Source: a bacterium (GTDB taxonomy: Bacteria > Actinomycetota > Acidimicrobiia > Acidimicrobiales > CATQHL01). Taken from it: 37,820 nucleotides of DNA. A program made the position numbers and the translations under genes. Shown piece after piece: positions 18,679 through 27,089 of this stretch (position 1 is its first letter; every line of letters begins with the position of its first letter). The notes under the pieces are model-generated. The model saw only the letters and a list, made by a program, of their open reading frames with translations. It was not told where the DNA came from and did not search any database. The stretch lies in assembly GCA_026708055.1 (NCBI GenBank), contig JAPOVS010000062.1:1-37820 (forward strand). The letters are read 5' to 3'.

Positions 18679-19965
18679 TCAGAGGTAGGGCAGGTACGTG
18701 TCGAGTTCCCAGTCGGTGACGTGGGCGGTGAACTGGTCCCACTCGGTGCGCTTGACGGCGGTGAACTGAGCCACCGCCTCGGCGCCGAACGCCTCGACGA
18801 AGGCCTCGTCGGCCCCCAGCTCGTCGAGGGCCTCCGCCAGGCTCCCGGGCGCGTGCACCTCGCAGCTCACGTTCTCGAGGCCGTCGAGGGTCTCCGGCGG
18901 CGGGCACTCCAGCTCATCGAGCACTCCGAGGCGGCTGGCCACGAGCACCGCGGCGGCGGCGATGTGCGGGCTGGCCGCCGGGTCGGCGAGGCGGTTCTCC
19001 AGGCGGGTGGAGGGGCCGCGTTCGGGGTTCACCCGCACGGTCGTGCAGCGGTGGTCGTGCCCCCAGTTCTGCCAGTAGCCGCAGAGCTGCGCCGGCACCA
19101 GGCGCTTGTAGGAGTTCACCGTGGGGCAGCACAGCGCGGTCATCGGCCGCAGATACGCCAGCTGCCCGGCGATGCACTGCTTCGCCAGTCTCGAGAGTCC
19201 GTCGGTCGCGGAGTGGTCCACGAGGGCGAAGCCGCCCGAGCCGTCCACGAAGCTGAGGTTCACGTGCAGGCCGCATCCCCCCCGGTCGGCGATCGGCTTG
19301 GCCAGGAAGGTGAGGAGCAGTCCCCGCTCGGCGGCGACCTCCCGCGCCATCGTCTTGAACAGGAAGGCCTCGTCGGCGGCCGCCATGGCGTCGTCGTAGA
19401 CGAGCGTGAACTCGAACTGGCTCTCGTCGTACTCGGCGTTCACCGACTCCAAGCGGAACTCGCACGCCATGGCCCGCGCCACTATGTCGCGGCAGACACC
19501 GGAAGGATCGTTGAAATGGCCCGTGCCGTAGACGAAGGATCCCGGCGCGCGGTACGGGTTCCAGCGACCCTCGCCGTCGGGCTGCATGAGGTAGGCCTCG
19601 AACTCGAAGCCCACCTTGGGGGTGTAGCCCACGTCCTCCCAGGCGGCCACGGCGCGCCGCAGCACCTCCCGGGGCGCGAAGGGAATCGGCGCGCCCTCGA
19701 AGCTGAGATCACCGACGGCGACACCGACGCCTTCCTCCCAGCCCGGCCGCACATCGTCCAGACTGAAGTCGCAGTTCAGGTCGGGCATTCCCTCCAGGAA
19801 ACCCGCCCCGGGCACCGGTCCCATGTACCGGTCGTAGTTGAGGGCGAAGGAGGTGAGGCAGTGCCGCGCCCCGCCGGCCGCCACCGCCGCGGGCAGGTAC
19901 TTACCCCGCGGCAGGTTCAGGTGGTCGGGCCAGAGCACGCGGATCTGCTGGTACTCGGCGCTCAC
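18679..19965 (-). CDS. Glutamine-synthetase-family ligase (gamma-glutamyl-amine synthetase-like)
   Basis: The 428-residue protein has the GS catalytic core: metal-site VGFEFEAYL, VNAEYDESQFEFTL (in place of NAExGPGQxE), GGCGLHVNLSF (in place of GxGMHxH), PTVNSYKRLVP, and TTVRVNPERGPSTRLENRLA with ADPAASPHIAAAAVLVA. GTG 19965 is the start because CAGGAGGTA lies 8 nt before it. Central metabolic GS enzymes are longer and more canonical; shorter divergent ones ligate glutamate to amines such as putrescine (PuuA), ethanolamine, isopropylamine or aniline (TdnQ/AtdA1). Its place among ring-cleavage genes, with a class I amidotransferase gene nearby (26202-26897), fits a gamma-glutamylation step. 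The true amine is unknown. Confidence 0.82.
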   Translation of the reverse strand: MSAEYQQIRVLWPDHLNLPRGKYLPAAVAAGGARHCLTSFALNYDRYMGPVPGAGFLEGMPDLNCDFSLDDVRPGWEEGVGVAVGDLSFEGAPIPFAPREVLRRAVAAWEDVGYTPKVGFEFEAYLMQPDGEGRWNPYRAPGSFVYGTGHFNDPSGVCRDIVARAMACEFRLESVNAEYDESQFEFTLVYDDAMAAADEAFLFKTMAREVAAERGLLLTFLAKPIADRGGCGLHVNLSFVDGSGGFALVDHSATDGLSRLAKQCIAGQLAYLRPMTALCCPTVNSYKRLVPAQLCGYWQNWGHDHRCTTVRVNPERGPSTRLENRLADPAASPHIAAAAVLVASRLGVLDELECPPPETLDGLENVSCEVHAPGSLAEALDELGADEAFVEAFGAEAVAQFTAVKRTEWDQFTAHVTDWELDTYLPYL

Positions 19966-20338
19966 GGCGTACCTCCTGACGGTCTCGTCCCTCCTGGAGG
20001 GACTGCTGAGCGATCTCTCCAGCGGGGCGAATCGGGCTGGCGCACCATGGATTCCGGCATTCACCGGAATGACTGGAAGGGTCCGCAGCATTGCTCGGCA
20101 GCCTCCGAGGGCTTGCGGCGTCGTACCACAGGCCACCCTCCGCGTCGAATCTGTCAGGGCGCGCCCGGTGTGGCGACCGCCGCTGCCGATGCCGCCGCCG
20201 CGACCCGACGACCGGCGTCGAATCTGCCCGCTCGGGGGGCAGCGGCACCGGTCGCGGCGAGAATCCGCTCCGGAGAGTCGGTTCCCGATCGGGGCACGAC
20301 GCCGTGGAGCCGCCGGGGGCTGGCGTATTGTTGCGGCC
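19966..20338. promoter_or_regulatory. Divergent intergenic region between the GS-like and MarR genes
   Basis: This 373-bp region must hold the promoters of both genes. It contains AGGAGG (ribosome site of the GS-like gene) at its left end and one dispersed palindrome at 20048-20073. No copy of the TCCAAACGA half-site was seen here. I recognise no further genes. Confidence 0.4.
20048..20073. repeat. Dispersed palindrome, copy 3
   Basis: TGGATTCCGGCATTCACCGG followed by AATGAC, with intact ATTCCGG/CCGGAAT arms around an 8-nt centre. Confidence 0.65.
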
Positions 20339-20860
20339 ATGCCGCGTGCCTTCGCCGCCGGGGACGACGAACTCGTCGAAGCCGAGCGCCTCATCCGCAC
20401 CGAGCTCGGCGCGCTGGACCTCGACCTGCTGGCGCTGGCCGCCGTTTCGAACATCTTCCGGGCGGCCACCGCGGTGCGCAACCACATGGAGCGCGGCGTG
20501 CTCCGCCAGTACGAGCTCTCCTGGAGCGCCTTCGTGGTGCTGTTCGTGCTGCGAGTCTGGGGCGAGCAGGAGTCCGGGCACCTGGCCGCCGAGGCCGGCA
20601 TCACCGGCGGGACCCTCACGGGCGTGCTCAACACCCTGCAGCGCAAGGGATACGCCGAGCGTGTCCCGCACCCCACCGACGGCCGCCGGATGCTGGTGCG
20701 CACCACCGAATCGGGGCACCGCGTCGTAGACGAGATCATGCCCGCCTTCAACAAGCAGGAGGCGCTGGTGACGCGGGACCTCGACGACACCGAGGCGACG
20801 CACCTGGCCGCACACCTGCGGACACTGCTGCGCACCGTCGCCGACCTGAACACATCCTGA
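20339..20860 (+). CDS. MarR-family transcriptional regulator
   Basis: The 173-residue protein has the MarR winged helix: LSWSAFVVLFVLRVW, LAAEAGITGGTLTGVLNTLQ as recognition-helix region, RKGYAERVPHPTDGRRMLVR as the beta wing with the DxRR-type signature, and a C-terminal dimer helix. MarR proteins often sense aromatic acids and repress their catabolic genes. It lies 106 bp upstream of the extradiol dioxygenase gene, and a dyad with a half-site shared with the livK region falls in that gap. The ATG at 20339 (MPRAFAAGDDEL) is used because upstream reading has no family resemblance. Confidence 0.85.
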   Translation: MPRAFAAGDDELVEAERLIRTELGALDLDLLALAAVSNIFRAATAVRNHMERGVLRQYELSWSAFVVLFVLRVWGEQESGHLAAEAGITGGTLTGVLNTLQRKGYAERVPHPTDGRRMLVRTTESGHRVVDEIMPAFNKQEALVTRDLDDTEATHLAAHLRTLLRTVADLNTS

Positions 20861-20888
20861 AGCCGATCTCGACAACTCTCCCGAGAAA

Positions 20889-20906
20889 CTGTTAGGGTCC
20901 AAACGA
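20889..20906. promoter_or_regulatory. Imperfect dyad sharing a half-site with the livK operator
   Basis: CTGTTAG-GGTC-CAAACGA lies 61 bp before the ATG of the dioxygenase gene. The right half, with its flank (TCCAAACGA), is the same 9 bases as in the perfect dyad at 8718-8735. TCGACA about 17 bp before TTAGGG may form a promoter that this site would overlap. Confidence 0.45.
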
Positions 20907-20966
20907 TCCTACTCCCGCGTGCCCGGCGGTGAAGGCACGCGGACCCCCGGGAACGAGGCGACAGGT

Positions 20967-21845
20967 ATGGGTGAGATCGTCGGAGCAGGGCTCGTATCGC
21001 ACGTCCCGCCCATCGTGATGCCCCCCGAGGAGCGGCGACAACTCAACGACGGCGAGGACTTCAGCCTCTGCGCCGGCCTCGAGCGCCTGCGAACCGAGCG
21101 CCTCGACGGACTGCGCCCCGATGTGATCGTGGTCTTCGACACCCACTGGTTCACCACGTTCGAACACATCTGCACGGCACACGAGCGCCGCAGCGGGCTG
21201 TTCACCTCCGACGAACTGCCGCGGGGCATGAGCCGGATGCCCTACGACATTCCCGGCGATCCCGAGTTGGCCTTCGCCCTTGCGGCGCTGGCCGAGCCTC
21301 GCGACGACACCTGGGTGCTGGCCTGCGACGACCCCTACCTGTCGATCCACTACCCCACCGTCAACCTCCTGGGCTACCTGCAGGGCGACGAGGCCTGGGT
21401 GTCGGTGAGCATCTGCCAGACCGCTGTGACCGAGGACTTCCTGCTGCTGGGCGAGTTGCTGGCGGCGGCGGCAGCAGGGCTCGATCGGCGCGTCGTGCTG
21501 CTGGCCTCGGGGGGCCTCAGCCACCGGTTCTGGCCGCTGCGAGAGCTCCGCGCGCACGAGTCGGCGGACCTGCGCAACATCATCAGCCCCGAGGCTCGCG
21601 CCGCCGACGAGGCGCTCATCGCGCAACTGCGCTCCGGTGATCACGCCGCCGTCCTGGCGGGAATGGACGGCTTCCGCCGGCACGCACCGGAGGGGTTCTT
21701 CGGCCACTACCTGATGATGGTGGGCGCCATCGGCGGTGCGGCCTGCCGGGCACCCGGCGAGATGTTCTCCGATTACGAGTCGGCGGCCGGCACCGGGCAG
21801 GCGCACATCTGGTTCGACCGACCCGACGGCGGCTGGTCCGACTGA
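20967..21845 (+). CDS. Class III extradiol ring-cleavage dioxygenase, homoprotocatechuate 2,3-dioxygenase type (HpaD/HpcB-like)
   Basis: The 292-residue protein follows the LigB-type HpcB pattern: LVSHVPPIV (iron ligand His12), VIVVFDTHWF (iron ligand His60), LFTSDELPRGMSRMPYDIPG, VLLASGGLSHRF (catalytic His), and a closing SAAGTGQAHIWF, matching SSGTGQxNxxF of HpcB. It should cleave a catechol-type ring next to the hydroxyls using Fe(II), giving a muconic semialdehyde. ATG 20967 (MGEIVGAGL) agrees with the family start. The next gene is an FAH-family enzyme, which is the downstream partner in homoprotocatechuate breakdown (HpaG). The HpaE dehydrogenase and HpaF isomerase are not seen in the window, so the actual substrate may differ. 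Confidence 0.8.
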   Translation: MGEIVGAGLVSHVPPIVMPPEERRQLNDGEDFSLCAGLERLRTERLDGLRPDVIVVFDTHWFTTFEHICTAHERRSGLFTSDELPRGMSRMPYDIPGDPELAFALAALAEPRDDTWVLACDDPYLSIHYPTVNLLGYLQGDEAWVSVSICQTAVTEDFLLLGELLAAAAAGLDRRVVLLASGGLSHRFWPLRELRAHESADLRNIISPEARAADEALIAQLRSGDHAAVLAGMDGFRRHAPEGFFGHYLMMVGAIGGAACRAPGEMFSDYESAAGTGQAHIWFDRPDGGWSD

Positions 21846-21984
21846 ACGCCGCGGCCGCGCCTTCCCTGTGGCCCGACGCTCCACGAGAGCGCGTCCGGGT
21901 CCCGGACGGCTCGCCCGGGATTTACCCTGACGGGGCAGCCGCCCGCCACGGTGCGAGCCGAGCCACGACTTCGAGGAGGCCTCC

Positions 21985-22833
21985 ATGAGATTTGCCAACG
22001 TGTCCGGCCGGGCGTGCCTGGTGCTGGAGGGCCGGACGGTCGACATCGCCGAGGCCTCCGGGGGCGCCCTGAGCGCCGATCCCATGGCGACGGCGGACCT
22101 GGCGAACCATGCGTCCCTGCGGGCGTTGGCCGCCGAGGCGGATCCGTCCGCCTGGCCGGAACTGGACGAGGCGTCGCTGGGACCCCCGGTGCCGACGCCC
22201 GGCAAGATCATCGCCATGGCCCTCAACTACCGCGGCCACGCGGAGGAGGCCGGCCTGGCGATCCCCACCGAGCCGCACGTCATGGCCAAGTTCCCCACCT
22301 GCATCTGCGGCCCCTACGACGACGTGCCGATCGGTGACCTGAAGATGGTCGACTACGAGGTGGAACTGGTGGTCGCGGTCGGACGACGCTGCAAAGGCGT
22401 GCCCGCCGGCGACGCCTGGCAGTTCATCTCGGGGCTCACCTGCGGCAACGACGTCAGCGACCGCAACGAGCAGTTCCGTCCGCCCGTGCGGCAGTTCTCC
22501 CTCGCCAAGAGCTACGACGCCTTCGGGCCCATCGGCCCGACGATGATCACTCCCGACGAGGTAGCCGATCCCGACGATCTGGCGCTGAGTTGCCGGGTGG
22601 ACGGCGAGGTGCGCCAGCGGGCCCGCACCAGCGACTTCATCTTCGACGTCGGTTACCTGATGGCGTGGCTGTCGCGCTACGTCACCCTGGAGGTCGGCGA
22701 TTTGATATTCACCGGCACGCCCGGGGGGGTGGGTGACTCGATGGACCCGCCGACGTATCTGCGCCACGGCCAGGCAGTGGAGATCGAGATCGAGGGCATC
22801 GGCACGCTCCGCAACCGCATCGTGGCCGGCTAG
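21985..22833 (+). CDS. Fumarylacetoacetate hydrolase (FAH) family protein
   Basis: The 282-residue protein contains the FAH core: GKIIAMALNYRGHAEEAG, the metal site VDYEVELVVAVG with its paired Glu, GLTCGNDVSDR (Asp ligand), LAKSYDAFGPIGP, and LEVGDLIFTGTPGGVG. FAH enzymes hydrolyse C-C bonds in beta-diketo acids or isomerise/decarboxylate ring-fission products (HpaG). GGAGG a few bases before the ATG supports the start. It lies 139 bp after the dioxygenase gene, in the same direction, so it probably processes the ring-cleavage product. Acylpyruvase or ureidoglycolate-lyase-like activity cannot be excluded. Confidence 0.85.
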   Translation: MRFANVSGRACLVLEGRTVDIAEASGGALSADPMATADLANHASLRALAAEADPSAWPELDEASLGPPVPTPGKIIAMALNYRGHAEEAGLAIPTEPHVMAKFPTCICGPYDDVPIGDLKMVDYEVELVVAVGRRCKGVPAGDAWQFISGLTCGNDVSDRNEQFRPPVRQFSLAKSYDAFGPIGPTMITPDEVADPDDLALSCRVDGEVRQRARTSDFIFDVGYLMAWLSRYVTLEVGDLIFTGTPGGVGDSMDPPTYLRHGQAVEIEIEGIGTLRNRIVAG

Positions 22834-22867
22834 GTGACGGCTGAGCAATGCTCCTGTCGCCCGACGC

Positions 22868-22893
22868 GTCATTCCGGCGAAGGCCGGAATCCA
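22868..22893. repeat. Dispersed palindrome, copy 4
   Basis: GTCATTCCGGCGAAGGCCGG followed by AATCCA, with intact arms, in the gap between the FAH and cupin genes. Confidence 0.65.
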
Positions 22894-22978
22894 GAGCTTG
22901 GCCACCCGACCGGCGCTGCCCGCCGATTACTCAGCACACTCCCAGGGGGCCAGCACAGGGGCCCGGGAGGGCTGAGTG

Positions 22979-23350
22979 ATGCGGGTCGTGACCGGCGGCG
23001 ACCGGAGTTCCACCTACGGCGGCCTGTTCACCGGCCGAGTGGCGTTGGAGATGCTGCACGCCACAGAGAGCGACGACGAGCCCGACACCGCCCATGTGCA
23101 CTTCAGCGACGGGGCAGTCACCAACTGGCACAGCCACCCGGGCGGTCAGATGATCTACGTGGTGTCGGGCCGCGGCAGGGTCGGCACCGACGCCGACGGC
23201 ACCGTGGCGCTGGAGCCCGGCACGCTGGTGGTGGCCCCGCCGAACGAGCGCCACTGGCACGGCGCGGCACCGGGCGCGGACTGCACGCTGCTGTGTGTCA
23301 CCTGGGGCACAACCTGCTGGACCGACGAGGCGCCCGACCTCGGTGACTGA
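22979..23350 (+). CDS. Single-domain cupin protein
   Basis: The 123-residue protein is one cupin barrel. Motif 1 is NWHSHPGGQMIYVVSGRGRV, giving two His plus Gln as metal ligands; motif 2 includes ALEPGTLVVAPPNERHWHG with the final His. Small cupins in catabolic clusters act as isomerases, decarboxylases or dioxygenases, or as accessory sensors. ATG 22979 is chosen, with GGGAGG about 8 nt upstream; a GTG three bases earlier is possible. Its position between the FAH and flavin monooxygenase genes points to a step in the same pathway, not to a defined reaction. Confidence 0.75.
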   Translation: MRVVTGGDRSSTYGGLFTGRVALEMLHATESDDEPDTAHVHFSDGAVTNWHSHPGGQMIYVVSGRGRVGTDADGTVALEPGTLVVAPPNERHWHGAAPGADCTLLCVTWGTTCWTDEAPDLGD

Positions 23351-23493
23351 CGCGCGGACCGCAAGCCAGTCCCTCGGCGGTCCGGGCGGCGCGGCCGGTG
23401 GCCTTCCGGCGGCCTAGCAATGGCCCCCTCCAGCGCCCCCGGCATCCCCGCCCTCGCGATCCTGTGGTTGCGGTGGAGGGAGGCCACGAGCAC

Positions 23494-24918
23494 GTGAATC
23501 CCGCGACCGCCGGCGTCCCCGAAGTGGCTGTCGTCGGCTACGGGCCCGTCGGGGCCACGCTGGCGAACCTGCTGGGCCAAGCCGGCATCGAGACCTTCGT
23601 GTACGAGCGCTCGACCGATCCGTACCCGCTGCCGCGTGCGTGTCACCTGGACGCCGAGGTCATGCGGATCTTCCAGAACATCGGCTTGGGCGAGGTGATG
23701 GACCAACTGGTCGAGCCGAGCAGGGGGATGCTCTTCGTGGACCGCGAAGGCAACCCGCTCTTCGACTACGAGGACTTCGTGCGCGACCCGATCCTGGGCT
23801 GGCACGAGGACTACGTGTTCATCCAGCCCGAGCTGGACGCCGCCCTGCGGCTGGGAGTCGAGCGCTTCGACTGCGTGGACGTGCGCCTCGGAGTCGAGGT
23901 GAACAACTGGCAGGCGCTGCCGGGCCGCTGGGTGGTGGCCTGCGACGGCGCCGCCAGCGCGTCTCGGCGCATGGCCGGCATCGACTTCGTGGATCTCGGC
24001 TACGACCAGCGCTGGCTCGTGGTGGACGTGATGCTCTCGCGGCCCGTGGTGCTGCCCGACATCATCCATCAGGTCTGCGACCCGCAGCGGCCCGCCACCT
24101 TCGTTCCGTCGGCCCGCAACCACCGCCGCTGGGAGTTCCGCTTGGAGGCCGGCGAGTCCGACGAGCAGATGTGCCGTCCGGAGACGGTGTGGCGCCTGCT
24201 GGGCCCCTGGCTGCAGCCCGGCGACGGGGAACTCGTGCGGGCCGCGGTCTACGACTTCCACGCCACCGTCGCGGCGACCTGGCGGCGCGGGCGGCTGCTG
24301 CTGGCGGGCGACGCCGCCCACCAGATGCCACCGTTCATGGGCCAGGGCATGTGCTCGGGCATCCGCGACGCCGCAAACCTGGCCTGGAAACTGCGCGCCG
24401 TGCTGCGCGACGGCACCCCGGAGGACCTGCTGGACAGCTACGAGGCTGAGCGGCGCCCCCACGTCGAGCGCTGCATCGAACTGTCCATCGAGGCGGGCCG
24501 GCTGCTCGACGAGCCGGTCTTCCCCGAACCCGACAGCGACGACGGGGAGCGCTGGTCGCGCCTGCCGCCGCTCACCGGGCTCTTCCAGGGGGCCGGTGGC
24601 CCCGCACCGTTCCCCGTCGGCCACCAGGCGCGCCAGCCGACCGTGAGGGTCGACGGGCGGCGCCGGCTGCTGGACGACGTCGCGGGTCCCGGCTGGTGCC
24701 TCCTGAGTGACGGTCCGGCCGACGGCGGCGGCCTGGCGCGGGTGCTGGACGCCACCACCCTCGGCGATCCCGACGGCTGGCTGGCCCGGTTGCTGGGCGG
24801 ATCGGCCGCGTTGCTGATCCGCCCCGACCGCTACGTCTACGGCACCGCGGCGACCGCCGGCGACGTGGCGGAACTGCTGGACGACGCCCGCCGGCGGATC
24901 GGACTGCCCCCCGCCTGA
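23494..24918 (+). CDS. FAD-dependent aromatic monooxygenase, MhpA-like
   Basis: The 474-residue protein has the FAD fingerprint VVGYGPVGATLANLLGQAGI, a DG-type motif VVACDGAASASRR, and the GD motif GDAAHQMPPFMGQGMCSGIR, which closely resembles 3-(3-hydroxyphenyl)propionate hydroxylase MhpA. The family hydroxylates phenolic acids ortho to an existing hydroxyl, producing the catechol needed by the extradiol dioxygenase. GTG 23494 (VNPATAGVPEVAVVG) is used, with GGGAGG upstream. It is about 80 residues shorter than MhpA; part of the loss is the strand pair before the DG motif, where VEV passes straight to NNWQALPGRW. Residues for catalysis appear intact. The exact phenol is unknown. Confidence 0.82.
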   Translation: MNPATAGVPEVAVVGYGPVGATLANLLGQAGIETFVYERSTDPYPLPRACHLDAEVMRIFQNIGLGEVMDQLVEPSRGMLFVDREGNPLFDYEDFVRDPILGWHEDYVFIQPELDAALRLGVERFDCVDVRLGVEVNNWQALPGRWVVACDGAASASRRMAGIDFVDLGYDQRWLVVDVMLSRPVVLPDIIHQVCDPQRPATFVPSARNHRRWEFRLEAGESDEQMCRPETVWRLLGPWLQPGDGELVRAAVYDFHATVAATWRRGRLLLAGDAAHQMPPFMGQGMCSGIRDAANLAWKLRAVLRDGTPEDLLDSYEAERRPHVERCIELSIEAGRLLDEPVFPEPDSDDGERWSRLPPLTGLFQGAGGPAPFPVGHQARQPTVRVDGRRRLLDDVAGPGWCLLSDGPADGGGLARVLDATTLGDPDGWLARLLGGSAALLIRPDRYVYGTAATAGDVAELLDDARRRIGLPPA

Positions 24919-24936
24919 GGGGCCGACCGCCGAGGC

Positions 24937-26205
24937 TCAGCCTGCGGCGAGCCGCAGCGGCAGCCGCTTCAGGCCGTTGATGAAGTTGGAGCGGACCCGG
25001 GTGACCTCGCCGCACACCTCCGGGCGCAGGTTCCTCGCCAGCAACTCCTCCAGGAACACGCGCACCTCCAACCGGGCCAGCCACGACCCCAGGCAGAAGT
25101 GCGGCCCGCCCCCGCCGAAGGTGACGTGGCGGTTGGGGTCGCGGCCCAGGTCCAGCGTGTAGGGGTCGGCGAACTCGTCCTCGTCGTAGTTGGCGGACAG
25201 GTACCAGGTCACGACCTTGTCCCCCGCCGCCACGGGAACCCCGGCGATCTCGGTGTCGGCGACGGCCGTGCGGCGGAAATGGATCTGCGGGGAGGCGTAG
25301 CGCAGGACCTCCTCGACGGCGGCGCTCAGAAGGCCGGGATCGGCGCGCAGGCGCGCCAGTTCCTCGGGGCGCTCGGCCAGCGCCAGGGCGCCACCGTTGA
25401 GGGCGTGGCGGGTCGTCTCGTTGCCGGCGATGACCAGCAGGAGGAACAGCGTGTTGAAGTTCTGCGGCGACAGCTCGTCGGCGGCCACCAGCAGCGATAT
25501 CACGTCGTCGGCCGGACAGCGGCGCTTGCCGTCGGCGAGCTGCTGGGCGTAGGCGAACACCCTCTCCGACGTGGGGCTGCGGAACGGCAGGAGCCGGTAC
25601 GGGTCGGTGTCCTCCTTGTCGAAGATCACCTCGGAGTAGTCGGGGTCGGCGTGATAGATGATCCGGTCGGCCCACTCGAACAGGCTGCCGGTGTCGCCGT
25701 CGGGCACGCCGAGGATGCGGCTGATCATCAGGATCGGCAACCGCCGGGCCACGGCGCTCACGAACTCCACCTCGGCGCCGGCACCGTTGGCCCCGGCCCC
25801 GCCCAGCGCCTCGTCGAGGACTCGCGCCATGATCTCCCGGGCGTCGTCGGCCCAGCGGTCGATGCTGCGGCGCGTGAAGTTGCGCGACACCATGCGGCGC
25901 AGCCGGGTGTGCTCGGGGGGATCGGTCTCCAGCATGGTGCGCCGGGCCTCGCGGGCCTCGGGGTCGCGCTCCAGCTCCTCCAGTTCGGTGCCGCCGATCT
26001 GCGAGGAGAACGTCTCGTGGTCGCGGTGGACCGCTATTAGGTCGGCCCAGCGGGTCACCGCCCAGAAGCCGGCATTGTCGCCCGGCTCGGGGTGCCAGGC
26101 CACCGGCGTCTCGCTCCGCAGGCGGGCGAACGCCTCGTGCGGAACGGCCTGCTCGTAGACGTCGTGGCTACAGATGTCGACCGGAGAGAGCGGCCGGCGG
26201 TTCAC
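24937..26205 (-). CDS. Cytochrome P450
   Basis: The 422-residue soluble bacterial P450 has the I-helix oxygen motif AGNETTRHA, the K-helix EEVLR (ExxR), and the heme loop FGGGGPHFCLGSWLARLE with Cys371 as thiolate ligand. It should hydroxylate a hydrophobic substrate using electrons from a ferredoxin; no redox-partner gene is visible nearby. The heme loop is like that of actinobacterial CYP124/125/268-type enzymes of lipid side chains, but this does not settle the substrate. The GTG start at 26205 overlaps the stop of the amidotransferase gene (GTGA), so the two form an operon and are translationally coupled. Its 3' end faces the monooxygenase gene. Confidence 0.9.
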   Translation of the reverse strand: MNRRPLSPVDICSHDVYEQAVPHEAFARLRSETPVAWHPEPGDNAGFWAVTRWADLIAVHRDHETFSSQIGGTELEELERDPEAREARRTMLETDPPEHTRLRRMVSRNFTRRSIDRWADDAREIMARVLDEALGGAGANGAGAEVEFVSAVARRLPILMISRILGVPDGDTGSLFEWADRIIYHADPDYSEVIFDKEDTDPYRLLPFRSPTSERVFAYAQQLADGKRRCPADDVISLLVAADELSPQNFNTLFLLLVIAGNETTRHALNGGALALAERPEELARLRADPGLLSAAVEEVLRYASPQIHFRRTAVADTEIAGVPVAAGDKVVTWYLSANYDEDEFADPYTLDLGRDPNRHVTFGGGGPHFCLGSWLARLEVRVFLEELLARNLRPEVCGEVTRVRSNFINGLKRLPLRLAAG

Positions 26206-26897
26206 TGCTCCGCGACGTCCTCGAGGAACCAGTCCACGAGCCGCTGGGTGCGATGGACCGCCGACGACTCGATGCGCGCCGTCTCGGCAACGAGTGCGTC
26301 GACGTCGATGCCGTGGGCACGAAGCTCGTCGCCCCCGAATCCGATCCATTCGCCCAGCAGCGAGCCGTCCACCTCGGGATGGAACTGCAGCCCGAGACTC
26401 CGATCCCTGCGGAACGCCTGCGACCCGTTGGCATTGCGGGCCAGTTCGGTGGCACCCTCGGGGACCGTGAAGCGGTCGTAGTGCCACTGGAACCACGGTC
26501 CGGGCGAGAGGCCGTCGGGCTCGTCGGTGTCGATGCTCATCCAGCCGAACTCCGGAGCCGGGGCGCGCGACACCGTGCCGCCCAGAGCCGCCGACAGGAC
26601 TTGGCCGCCGAAGCAAACACCGAGGACCGCCGCCCCGGCTTCGTGCGCCTCCCTGACGAAGTCGAGCTCGCGGTGGATCCACGAGCCGATCTTGGCGTCG
26701 TCGTACACCGACCAGATCGCACCCAGGACGACCACCAGGTCGTAGTCACAGGGGTCGGGAAACTCCCGATCGCTGACGGGGTTCGCCACGTCGGGGACCA
26801 CCCGGAAGGGCTCCAACTCGACCCCCCGGCGCTCCATGGCCTCACCGATCAGCGCCGCGTGTCCGGTCGGGTCGTGCTCGACCGCCAACCCCCGCAC
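26202..26897 (-). CDS. Class I glutamine amidotransferase-like hydrolase
   Basis: The 231-residue protein is a stand-alone class I GATase domain: VVVLGAIWSVYD, the nucleophile elbow GVCFGGQ with Cys95, and FHPEVDG with the catalytic His. It resembles the amidotransferase half of GMP synthase but has no synthetase partner. Such proteins (PuuD, TdnT/AtdA2) can hydrolyse gamma-glutamyl amides in amine catabolism, which fits the GS-like ligase at 18679-19965. The start was set at GTG 26897 because upstream codons run through a dispersed palindrome; TTG three codons later is an alternative. Overlap with the P450 start indicates coupled translation. Confidence 0.75.
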   Translation of the reverse strand: MRGLAVEHDPTGHAALIGEAMERRGVELEPFRVVPDVANPVSDREFPDPCDYDLVVVLGAIWSVYDDAKIGSWIHRELDFVREAHEAGAAVLGVCFGGQVLSAALGGTVSRAPAPEFGWMSIDTDEPDGLSPGPWFQWHYDRFTVPEGATELARNANGSQAFRRDRSLGLQFHPEVDGSLLGEWIGFGGDELRAHGIDVDALVAETARIESSAVHRTQRLVDWFLEDVAEQ

Positions 26898-26954
26898 CGC
26901 CGCATCATACCGGTCATCGATAGACGCCCCGGGGGGTTGTCCTCGATCCGGCCC

Positions 26955-26980
26955 GTCATTCCGGCGAAGGCCGGAATCCA
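26955..26980. repeat. Dispersed palindrome, copy 5
   Basis: GTCATTCCGGCGAAGGCCGG followed by AATCCA; all 26 bases match copy 4. It lies upstream of the amidotransferase gene in the 192-bp gap before priA. Confidence 0.65.
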
Positions 26981-27089
26981 GTGCCGCAGCGGCCGGACGG
27001 CGCTGCCGATGACGCTCCGGCAGCCGCTGAAAATGGCCGCCTACGGCGTTCATCGGCATCACCGCCCTCCGTCCTTTGCGGTCGGAAGG

